From assembly GCA_023441725.1 (NCBI GenBank), contig JAEZNV010000126.1, positions 1 to 5,508 on the forward strand: DNA of 5,508 nt, given 5' to 3'. This stretch comes from Actinomycetes bacterium (GTDB lineage: Bacteria > Actinomycetota > Coriobacteriia > Coriobacteriales > Coriobacteriaceae). The notes under the pieces were generated by a model. The model saw only the letters and a program-made list of their open reading frames with translations, searched no databases and was not told where the DNA came from. Both the position numbers and the translations under genes were made by a program. This document shows, piece after piece, positions 1 through 5,158 of this stretch (within the stretch, counting starts at the first letter, position 1; the number at the start of each line of letters is the position of its first letter).

Positions 1-1
1 C

Positions 2-1006
2 TACCGCCTGTTTGCGCTATATCCCAAATCTGAGGTCATGTCTGACAGGATTTCATTTGTCGCCGTCGGCGTCTTGGTGTGCCTTGCGTTTTGGGTCGTG
101 GTACTGTTGGCTCGAAATATCGCTGACCACCGCAATTTGGTCGAAAAGGATAAACAGCTCGGCATTATCAATGCCATAAGCGCCATCTACGATTCGACCT
201 TCCTTTTGCATCTTGACACCCTCGAGATCGAGGGAATCAATATGTCGCCGGCGATAGCGAAGATGTTTGCCGAGCATAGCGAGGCATATGACTTTATGGA
301 CACGGTCTGCCGGGATATCGTGAGCCCCGAAAGCCGCGAAGCGGTTGTGGGGCTCGTAGATATAAGTACGCTTCGTGAACGCATGGAGGGCGTACCGTAC
401 TTGGCTGCCGAGGTGCGAGATTGTCGAGGCACTTGGTACTCGCTACAGGTTGTCCCCCAGCATCGCGATGAGCAAGGCCGCCTGGATTCGGTCGTCGTTG
501 CGACGCACAACATATCGATGATCAAGCATGCCGAGGAGCTGTCATACCAAGATAAACTGACGGGGCTTCGCAACCGCAACTATCTGGAATCGCGTGGAGA
601 TAGCCTGGTAAACGAGGACTTGCCAGTGAGCGTGATTATGGTGGACTGTAATTATCTCAAGCGGACCAACGACATTTATGGTCACGAGATGGGGGATGAA
701 CTGCTGCGACGGACGGCGTCCGTGCTGCGGCGGGTGGCTGGTGCGGATTACCTGCCGATGCGCGTTGGCGGCGACGAGTTTTTGCTGGTTTGCCCCCATA
801 CTGACAACGAGTCTGCGCTCGGGCTGGAACAGGATCTTCGTCTCGGTCTTGCCGCGGTAAGCGATGAGACCCTGACGGTCAGCGCATCGATTGGCGTGGC
901 GACCGTCGAGACGGCTGGAAATAAGCTGGCCGATGTATATCGCGTCGCCGACCACAATATGTATCGGGAGAAGCGTATGGTCCACGTACAGGGTGCGGAC
1001 TGCTAA
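2..1006 (+). CDS. Membrane-bound GGDEF protein, likely diguanylate cyclase (5' end outside window)
   Basis: Probable diguanylate cyclase, making cyclic di-GMP from two GTP at the inner face of the membrane. The frame is open to the left edge, and the residues before the first ATG (position 38) read YRLFALYPKSEV. That resembles the end of an extracytoplasmic Cache-type sensor, so the gene is probably 5'-truncated by the window. Numbering from that ATG: membrane helix about 8-26, presumably the second of two; PAS-like region about 43-160; GGDEF domain about 168-315. The signature GGDEF is at 244-248. The first metal ligand is Asp203, and Asn211, His216 and Asp220 of the usual NDxYGHxxGD block are present, so catalysis looks possible. 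The inhibitory RxxD site is absent: Ala236 and Leu239 occupy its positions. There is no EAL domain. Residues from the sensor and PAS-like parts imply signal-dependent activity, but the ligand is unknown. It ends with TAA. Confidence 0.9.
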   Translation, partial: YRLFALYPKSEVMSDRISFVAVGVLVCLAFWVVVLLARNIADHRNLVEKDKQLGIINAISAIYDSTFLLHLDTLEIEGINMSPAIAKMFAEHSEAYDFMDTVCRDIVSPESREAVVGLVDISTLRERMEGVPYLAAEVRDCRGTWYSLQVVPQHRDEQGRLDSVVVATHNISMIKHAEELSYQDKLTGLRNRNYLESRGDSLVNEDLPVSVIMVDCNYLKRTNDIYGHEMGDELLRRTASVLRRVAGADYLPMRVGGDEFLLVCPHTDNESALGLEQDLRLGLAAVSDETLTVSASIGVATVETAGNKLADVYRVADHNMYREKRMVHVQGADC

Positions 1007-1012
1007 TCTTGC

Positions 1013-1079
1013 CCCCGCCAGTCCAAGCATCGTAGGATGTTGAATCGGTGCTTGCGATAATAAGTCGGTCCAGGCGGGG
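1013..1079 (+). other. Nested inverted repeats between the GGDEF gene and the TSCPD gene
   Basis: An outer arm CCCCGCC (1013-1019) pairs with GGCGGGG (1073-1079). Inside it, CAAGCATCG (1024-1032) pairs with CGGTGCTTG (1046-1054) over 9 bp including one G-U pair, around a 13-nt loop. No T-run follows, so a classical intrinsic terminator is doubtful. It may be a weak or Rho-assisted end of the GGDEF transcript or part of a leader. This is read by eye; no folding was run. Confidence 0.35.
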
Positions 1080-1084
1080 ATAAT
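1079..1084 (+). promoter_or_regulatory. Possible -10 box for the TSCPD-lipoprotein unit
   Basis: GATAAT matches the bacterial -10 consensus at five of six positions and lies 36 bases before the TSCPD start codon. No good -35 box stands 16-18 bases upstream; TTGCGA at 1052-1057 is 21 bases away, which is too far. A second GATAAT at 1056-1061 also lacks a partner. The call is weak. Confidence 0.25.
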
Positions 1085-1107
1085 AGACGTCTGAAATTTC
1101 TTTCTGA

Positions 1108-1113
1108 GAGGGG
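1108..1113 (+). promoter_or_regulatory. Ribosome binding site of the TSCPD gene, within a small hairpin
   Basis: GAGGGG lies six bases before the ATG at 1120. It spans a short perfect inverted repeat, TGAGA (1105-1109) and TCTCA (1115-1119), so most of the purine core sits in the 5-nt loop GGGGA, directly next to the start codon. Confidence 0.7.
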
Positions 1114-1119
1114 ATCTCA

Positions 1120-1383
1120 ATGATTAGTTTTGACTACAAGCCTCAGGGTGTATGCTCTCGCAATATTCACCTCAATCTCTCTGACGATGGCAGCAAGGTG
1201 TTGGGCGTCGAGTTTACCGGCGGCTGCGATGGCAACCTCAAGGCCATCTCCAGGCTGGTCGAAGGCGCTCCCGCCGATCGCGTAATCGAGGTTCTCGCCG
1301 GTAATACCTGCGGTATGAAAAAGACCTCTTGCGCCGATCAGCTTACGCGCGCTATCGAGGCCGCTCGCGCAGAGATCGCCTAA
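1120..1383 (+). CDS. Small four-cysteine TSCPD-domain protein (TIGR03905-like)
   Basis: An 87-residue cytoplasmic protein with no signal peptide or membrane segment. It matches the stand-alone TSCPD family of about 80 residues. Conserved landmarks are Gly10-Val-Cys12-Ser-Arg near the N-terminus, the GGCDGNL block at 34-40, Asn-Thr-Cys-Gly at 62-65, and TSCADQL at 69-75. Cys12, Cys36, Cys64 and Cys71 are the four expected cysteines and suggest a metal site. The Pro of the name-giving TSCPD motif is Ala here. Related domains occur at the C-terminus of some class II ribonucleotide reductases, but the biochemical role of the free-standing family is not known to me. The ATG is supported by GAGGGG six bases upstream. 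Its TAA overlaps the next gene's ATG, so the two are probably translationally coupled. Confidence 0.87.
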   Translation: MISFDYKPQGVCSRNIHLNLSDDGSKVLGVEFTGGCDGNLKAISRLVEGAPADRVIEVLAGNTCGMKKTSCADQLTRAIEAARAEIA

Positions 1384-2594
1384 TGAGCATCGCTGATCGC
1401 TTTAAGAATGGAATAACGCGTCGAGGTTTTGTGCTGGGTGGCGCCGCTACCGGTGCTGCTGCCGTACTGGCCGGTTGCTCGAAAAAAACGGGCACGAGTG
1501 ATGACGTCGCTGGCGAGCCTCAGGTTATCAAGGACGATTCGAAGATTGTCTCGATCACCGATGAGTACGAAGCTGTCGATATCGATCTTGAGCCAGCGGC
1601 CTCATGGACACTGCCGCTGGGCACGCTGCTGTACTACTGCGATGGCGACTACGCTGCCGCGATGATGGCGCCTGCTTCTGCCCTGCATGCCAATACGCTT
1701 GGTGTGCTCAATCTGGGCGATGGCTCGCTTGCCACACTTATCGAGGATCCCATTGAGGGAACCGGCTATGCGTTTTACGACGTTCGCGCGGGTGATGGCG
1801 TGTTCGCGTGGGTCGAGATGAACTTTGCCAATGCGTCCTGGAAACTCTATGCGCAAAACCTTGTAGGCTCCTCCCTTACCGGCAACGCTGTCGAGCTCGA
1901 CCGCGGTGGCGAAAACTACGATCCGCCGCTCTTCACAGCGTATGGGTCGTCGGTCATCTGGTATAAGATGCCTTCGTCCGGCGGCACCAAGACGAGTAGC
2001 GATTCGTGCTGCTACCGTCAGTCGCCCAGCGAGTCCAAGCCTGAGATTATTTGGAAGTCGACGGGCCGCTTCGCATCCGCCCCGCGTGTGAGCGACGGCA
2101 TCCTGACCATCTCGCCCCGCGTGCACAATGATGAGGGCGTCTATTACGGTATGACGGCGATCGACCTGACTGACGGCAACAACACGAAGCGAGCTCAGCT
2201 GGTGCTGCCTTCGTCGGTTTCGCCTTTCGAGGCCGTGTATATGGGCGACACCTTCGTGTTCTCCATTGAGGCGACGTATAGCGGTGTGGGTAGCCTGGGC
2301 AATATGGGCACCTATATCGGTAACGAGGGCGGGCCGTATCTCTTCCTTTCGCGTGAGCCGCTCGCGTGCGCTGCGGGAAGGAAAAACAAATACCTGGTTA
2401 AAGTTCAGGCGTCGCATTTTTTGATTGACACTTCGGCTAAGACCTACGGCTCGCTTCTGTCACCCGACCGAGCTTTGGAGTATGGCGATTATCCTGCTAC
2501 GGCGGGTAAATCGAACTCGTTCTTAACGTACGCAACGGTGCGTAACAGCCAGGGAATTCCCGAGACGGTTACCGCTCGCTTGTTCTCTCTTTAG
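1383..2594 (+). CDS. Tat-signal lipoprotein of unknown function, possibly beta-propeller
   Basis: A 403-residue exported protein that I cannot assign to a named family. The N-terminus has a twin-arginine signal, ITRRGFVLGG (11-20, Arg13-Arg14), a hydrophobic Ala/Gly-rich stretch, and a lipobox VLAGC with the lipidated Cys at 32. It should therefore be exported folded by Tat and anchored to the outer face of the membrane. The mature part is mostly beta-like. Recurrent Trp/Tyr-rich strands are separated by Gly/Asp/Asn turns, for example around 139-160, 190-195, 222-246 and 254-275, which suggests a propeller-like fold (inference only). A Cys209-Cys210 pair is present. The ATG at 1383 overlaps the upstream TAA by one base (TAATG), with a weak AGAG eight bases upstream. 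An in-frame ATG at 1329 would add 18 Arg-rich residues before the signal and lie inside the TSCPD gene, so I rejected it. Confidence 0.8.
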   Translation: MSIADRFKNGITRRGFVLGGAATGAAAVLAGCSKKTGTSDDVAGEPQVIKDDSKIVSITDEYEAVDIDLEPAASWTLPLGTLLYYCDGDYAAAMMAPASALHANTLGVLNLGDGSLATLIEDPIEGTGYAFYDVRAGDGVFAWVEMNFANASWKLYAQNLVGSSLTGNAVELDRGGENYDPPLFTAYGSSVIWYKMPSSGGTKTSSDSCCYRQSPSESKPEIIWKSTGRFASAPRVSDGILTISPRVHNDEGVYYGMTAIDLTDGNNTKRAQLVLPSSVSPFEAVYMGDTFVFSIEATYSGVGSLGNMGTYIGNEGGPYLFLSREPLACAAGRKNKYLVKVQASHFLIDTSAKTYGSLLSPDRALEYGDYPATAGKSNSFLTYATVRNSQGIPETVTARLFSL

Positions 2595-2638
2595 TCTCCG
2601 AGGGGTTAAAAAGGCGTCGACAGGGGAATAAGCGCGTT

Positions 2639-2710
2639 GTGACTATGAGTACCGCCCGCCGAGCTATCGCACCCATGCGATACCCGGTGGGCTCAGGTGC
2701 GTTAAAATGA
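2639..2710 (+). CDS. Possible 23-codon leader ORF before the response regulator
   Basis: GTG at 2639, or ATG at 2645, opens a short frame ending at TGA 2708-2710. The peptide from the ATG is Arg- and Ala-containing and has no homolog I recognise. AGGGGA at 2622-2627 could serve as a ribosome site, but it is 11 bases from the GTG and 17 from the ATG, which is long. The frame spans the whole hairpin at 2654-2692. A short open frame in G+C-rich DNA is easily accidental. Confidence 0.15.
   Translation: MTMSTARRAIAPMRYPVGSGALK
2654..2692 (+). other. Two-part hairpin upstream of the two-component operon
   Basis: GCCCGCCG (2654-2661) pairs with CGGTGGGC (2685-2692) over 8 bp with one G-U pair. After a small internal loop (AGC / CC), TATCGCA (2665-2671) pairs perfectly with TGCGATA (2676-2682) around the tetraloop CCCA. 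No T-run follows directly. It may end transcription from the lipoprotein gene or act as a leader structure for the response regulator. Confidence 0.5.
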
Positions 2711-2721
2711 GCTTGTTCTTA
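2689..2721 (+). terminator. Alternative hairpin with U-rich tail, terminator-like
   Basis: GCTCA (2691-2695) pairs with TGAGC (2708-2712), extendable by two G-U pairs (2689-2690 with 2713-2714), and is followed by TTGTTCTTA. It uses bases 2689-2692 of the larger hairpin, so both cannot form fully at once. The stem is short, so the call is weak. Confidence 0.25.
2703..2708 (+). promoter_or_regulatory. Possible -10 box for the two-component operon
   Basis: TAAAAT matches the -10 consensus at five of six positions, 39 bases before the regulator ATG. The 16-18-base upstream window falls in the hairpin and shows no TTGACA-like box, so this is only a candidate. Confidence 0.25.
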
Positions 2722-2733
2722 GCTAATTGAGAC

Positions 2734-2740
2734 AGGGGGG
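2734..2740 (+). promoter_or_regulatory. Ribosome binding site that fixes the regulator start
   Basis: AGGGGGG stands seven bases before ATG 2748. The in-frame TTG at 2727 would put this purine run inside the coding region and has no comparable site upstream, so ATG 2748 is preferred. Confidence 0.75.
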
Positions 2741-2747
2741 CCGTGTT

Positions 2748-3470
2748 ATGGCTTCAGATGCAAAAAAGATTCTGCTGGTCGAGGATGAGAAGGCAATCCG
2801 TGACGCTGTCGCTGCCTATCTCGAGCGCGAGGGCTATTGGGTTGTGGGCGTGGGCGACGGCCAGTCCGCTATCGAGGAGTTCGAGAAGCATCAGTTCGAC
2901 CTGGTCGTGCTCGACCTCATGCTCCCCAAGATTCCGGGCGAGCGCGTTTGCCGCACCATTCGCGACACCTCGGATGTCCCCATCATTATGCTGACGGCCA
3001 AGGGCGAGATTGAGGACCGTATTATCGGCCTCGAGCTCGGTGCCGACGACTACCTGATCAAGCCGTTCTCGCCGCGCGAGCTTGTCGCGCGCGTGCGCGC
3101 CTTGTTCCGCCGTGCCCACCAGGCCGATGAGCCGGCCGTCGAGGTGCTCGACTTTGGCGATCTGGTCATCGACATCTCGGGCCACAAGATTTTGGTCGAG
3201 GGCAAGGAAGTCGACCTGACGGCTTCCGAGTTCAAGCTGCTTACCACGCTTGCCCGTCACCCCGGCCGCGTCTACAACCGCATGGAGCTGGTCGAGAAGG
3301 TGCTCGGCTACGACTTTGAGGGTTACGAGCGCACCATCGACAGCCACGTGAAGAACCTTCGCGCCAAGCTGGGCGACGACCCCAAGAAGCCCAAGTGGCT
3401 CTACACCGTCCACGGTGTCGGCTACCGCTTCGAGGCTCCGACCAAGACCGATAAGTCGGACGAGAAATAA
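2748..3470 (+). CDS. OmpR/PhoB-family response regulator
   Basis: A 240-residue cytoplasmic transcription factor and the output half of a two-component system. The receiver domain covers about 7-121: acidic pocket Glu12-Asp13, phosphoacceptor Asp56 in VVLDLMLP, Thr83 in MLTAK, Tyr102, and the invariant Lys105 in LIKPF. After a short linker, a winged-helix DNA-binding domain occupies about 134-230. It includes the LTASEFKLL block (157-165), the recognition-helix region RTIDSHVKNLRAKLGDD (195-211), and the wing YTVHGVGYRF (219-228). All residues needed for phosphorylation are present, and the length is normal for the family. Phosphorylation should promote dimerisation on direct-repeat sites, but the targets cannot be read from this window. 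The sensor kinase follows after 12 bases in the same operon. Similarity across this family is too general for a gene name. Confidence 0.96.
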   Translation: MASDAKKILLVEDEKAIRDAVAAYLEREGYWVVGVGDGQSAIEEFEKHQFDLVVLDLMLPKIPGERVCRTIRDTSDVPIIMLTAKGEIEDRIIGLELGADDYLIKPFSPRELVARVRALFRRAHQADEPAVEVLDFGDLVIDISGHKILVEGKEVDLTASEFKLLTTLARHPGRVYNRMELVEKVLGYDFEGYERTIDSHVKNLRAKLGDDPKKPKWLYTVHGVGYRFEAPTKTDKSDEK

Positions 3471-3474
3471 AGGA
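3470..3474 (+). promoter_or_regulatory. Ribosome binding site that supports the upstream kinase start
   Basis: AAGGA begins on the last base of the regulator stop codon and lies eight bases before ATG 3483. The downstream in-frame ATGs at 3585 and 3603 lack such a site, so 3483 is the better start for the kinase. Confidence 0.65.
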
Positions 3475-3482
3475 AATCACAT

Positions 3483-5048
3483 ATGACACCTGCGCGCTTT
3501 GAAATCGGGCAAAAGCATAAGCAGGAGAACGAGGCGGGTTCCAAGGCTAGTTGGAACACGCCTCGTTCCGATTCGCGGCCAACGATGAGCTATCCCTCGC
3601 GCATGGCCCTGGCTTTTGCCCTGACATCGCTCATGACGGTATTGGTGCTGGTGGGCGTAGTCTCCGTTGTATGGGGCACGGTTTTTACGGATTACACGCG
3701 CTCCAATATTGTCGAAATCGCCAATTCCGCTGCCGAAAAGCTGGCAACGTCATATGAGGAAAACGGTTCTTGGACTGCGGGGGAGCTGCGTACGGTCGCG
3801 ACATCGAGCTTGGTGTCCGACGATCTTGGTATGCAGGTCGTCAATAAAAAGGGCGTCATCGTCTACGACGACTCGTGGCCCTCGGCAAGCGCTACTGCCG
3901 ATGTACGCGAAAATCAGGCGACGACCGATGGTACGAGCGGAAAGAAGGCATCGCACAGTCCAGTCTCGTCTGCTCCCACCGATTCCAATAGTGTTGCCAA
4001 CGTTGAGATCGTGACATCCTCCGGCGAGCACGTGGGTCAGGTCAAATTGTGGGCGATTGGCTCCGATGCCCTGCTCACCAGGGCAGACTCAGCATTCAGA
4101 GAGAAGACCTTTAACGCCATGGCCCTTGCCGCGGTTGTGGCCGTCTGCATCTCGGTCGTTATCGGAGCGCTCATGTCGCGCATGCTCACCAAGCCGATTC
4201 ATCGTATTACCAGCACCGCCAAGCAGATTCGCGATGGAGACCTGTCCGCTCGTACGGGCTTGCGCGGCGATGATGAGATCGATCAGCTGGGAGAGACCTT
4301 CGACGAGATGGCCACCTCGCTCGAAAAGGATATGAAGCACGAGAAGCGCCTGACCTCTGATGTTGCCCACGAGCTGCGTACGCCGCTCATGGCCATGCTT
4401 GCAACGGTCGAGGCCATGCAGGACGGCGTGTATCCCACCGACGACGAGCATCTGGAGACGGTCGCTTCCGAGACGCGTCGCCTGGCCCGTCTGGTTCAGC
4501 AGATGCTCGACCTGTCGCGCATGGAAAACAGTACCGCGCCGCTCAACCTGGAGCCGGTGGATATGGTGCCGTTTGTGCGTTCGATTGTGAATGGCCAGGA
4601 GCGCCTGTTTGCCGACCGTGACCTGCGTTTGCGCTTTGCAGATGAGACGCAGGGCCACGATGACGTGGTCGAGGCAGATCCCGACATGATCACGCAATGC
4701 GTTATCAACCTCATGAGCAACGCCATGCGTTACACCCCCGAGGGGGGTTGGGTCGTGGTTTCGGTGCTCAGCGACCGCAAGCACGTCGATATCGCGGTTT
4801 CGGATACGGGCATCGGTATCGCCAAGGATGATTTGTCGCGCATCTTCGGTCGTTTTTGGCGTGCCGACGCCAGTCGCGCCCGCGAGGCGGGTGGTCTGGG
4901 CGTGGGCCTCGCCGTGACCAAGCAGATTGTCGAGCGTCATCACGGCTACATATCCGTGGAGTCGGAGCTTGGAAAGGGTACGACTTTTACGATTCATCTG
5001 CCTCGCGAGCACACGGCGGACGCGGCATCTACTACAATGGAGCACTAG
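3483..5048 (+). CDS. HAMP-domain sensor histidine kinase, partner of the upstream regulator
   Basis: A 521-residue membrane kinase that should autophosphorylate and pass phosphate to the regulator encoded just upstream. Order: hydrophilic cytoplasmic tail 1-40; membrane helix about 43-68; extracytoplasmic sensor about 70-210; second helix about 212-233; HAMP about 231-285; dimerisation/phosphoacceptor domain with His296 in SDVAHELRTPL; ATPase domain about 395-507. ATP-binding motifs are intact: N box around Asn409-Asn413, G1 box DTGIGI (441-446), F box FGRFWRAD (455-462), and G2 box GGLGVGL (470-476). The sensor has a PAS/Cache-like feel (GMQVV...GVIVYDD, then GEHVGQVKLW). It is interrupted by a Ser/Thr/Ala-rich stretch at about 133-172. 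The signal is unknown. Oddities are the 34-residue extension before Met35 and an 18-bp inverted repeat within codons 15-29. The gap to the regulator is 12 bases, with AAGGA at good spacing. Confidence 0.95.
   Translation: MTPARFEIGQKHKQENEAGSKASWNTPRSDSRPTMSYPSRMALAFALTSLMTVLVLVGVVSVVWGTVFTDYTRSNIVEIANSAAEKLATSYEENGSWTAGELRTVATSSLVSDDLGMQVVNKKGVIVYDDSWPSASATADVRENQATTDGTSGKKASHSPVSSAPTDSNSVANVEIVTSSGEHVGQVKLWAIGSDALLTRADSAFREKTFNAMALAAVVAVCISVVIGALMSRMLTKPIHRITSTAKQIRDGDLSARTGLRGDDEIDQLGETFDEMATSLEKDMKHEKRLTSDVAHELRTPLMAMLATVEAMQDGVYPTDDEHLETVASETRRLARLVQQMLDLSRMENSTAPLNLEPVDMVPFVRSIVNGQERLFADRDLRLRFADETQGHDDVVEADPDMITQCVINLMSNAMRYTPEGGWVVVSVLSDRKHVDIAVSDTGIGIAKDDLSRIFGRFWRADASRAREAGGLGVGLAVTKQIVERHHGYISVESELGKGTTFTIHLPREHTADAASTTMEH
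3527..3568 (+). repeat. Long near-perfect inverted repeat inside the 5' end of the kinase gene
   Basis: The left arm GAACGAGGCGGGTTCCAA (3527-3544) and right arm TTGGAACACGCCTCGTTC (3551-3568) pair at 17 of 18 positions. The only mismatch is G3537 against A3558, and the loop is GGCTAG. It lies 57 bases after the regulator stop, within codons 15-29 of the kinase. The T-run expected of an intrinsic terminator is missing. In RNA it would form a very stable hairpin between the two main cistrons. Confidence 0.85.
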
Positions 5049-5108
5049 CTTTTCGCTATTCGGTGAAGGAGGGGGTTTCGTCCCTGCCGCTCCGAGTTTG
5101 CGAAAACG

Positions 5109-5126
5109 TGCGGGAAAGAACCCGCA
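5109..5126 (+). terminator. Short G+C-rich hairpin between kinase and purC, weak terminator or leader element
   Basis: TGCGGG (5109-5114) pairs with CCCGCA (5121-5126) around AAAGAA, with a flanking G-U pair. The following bases contain a TTTT run (5138-5141), but only after about eleven bases, so termination would be inefficient. Just upstream, GTTT-GCGA-AAAC (5096-5107) is a minor hairpin with a GNRA loop. Its place before purC allows either an operon end or a purC leader role. Confidence 0.35.
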
Positions 5127-5144
5127 TTACTGTCGTATTTTGGT

Positions 5145-5150
5145 AAGGAG
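5145..5150 (+). promoter_or_regulatory. Ribosome binding site that fixes the purC GTG start
   Basis: AAGGAG lies eight bases before GTG 5159. The next in-frame ATG (5168) is 17 bases away from it, so GTG is the likely start codon. Confidence 0.8.
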
Positions 5151-5158
5151 TGACTCAC

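Noticed and set aside
542..1120. Open frame (192 codons) on the minus strand crossing the GGDEF gene end
   Set aside because: It is a shadow of the GGDEF domain and the adjoining gap; no motif, and its end coincides with the TSCPD start only by chance.
1329..1382. Upstream ATG for the lipoprotein gene
   Set aside because: It would overlap the TSCPD gene by 55 bases and add an Arg-rich stretch before a complete Tat signal that already begins well at ATG 1383.
1602..2417. Long open frame (271 codons) on the minus strand
   Set aside because: It lies wholly opposite the lipoprotein gene; the translation has no recognisable domain, is Arg/His-rich, and looks like a shadow of G+C-biased codons.
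2727..2747. TTG start for the response regulator
   Set aside because: The strong AGGGGGG site sits between this TTG and ATG 2748 and serves the latter.
2754..3413. Open frame (219 codons) on the minus strand
   Set aside because: It mirrors the response regulator; Leu/Val/Gln-rich with no domain.
4734..4748. C-run/G-run palindrome in the kinase gene
   Set aside because: It encodes the conserved YTPEGG part of the ATPase N box, and its loop is too tight for a regular hairpin; coding constraint explains it.
4089..5045. Long open frame (318 codons) on the minus strand
   Set aside because: It is antisense to the kinase's HAMP and ATPase regions, which carry all expected motifs; the opposite frame shows none.
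5049..5158. Purine or PRPP-type riboswitch before purC
   Set aside because: I could not find the conserved core segments of these riboswitches in the 110-base gap.
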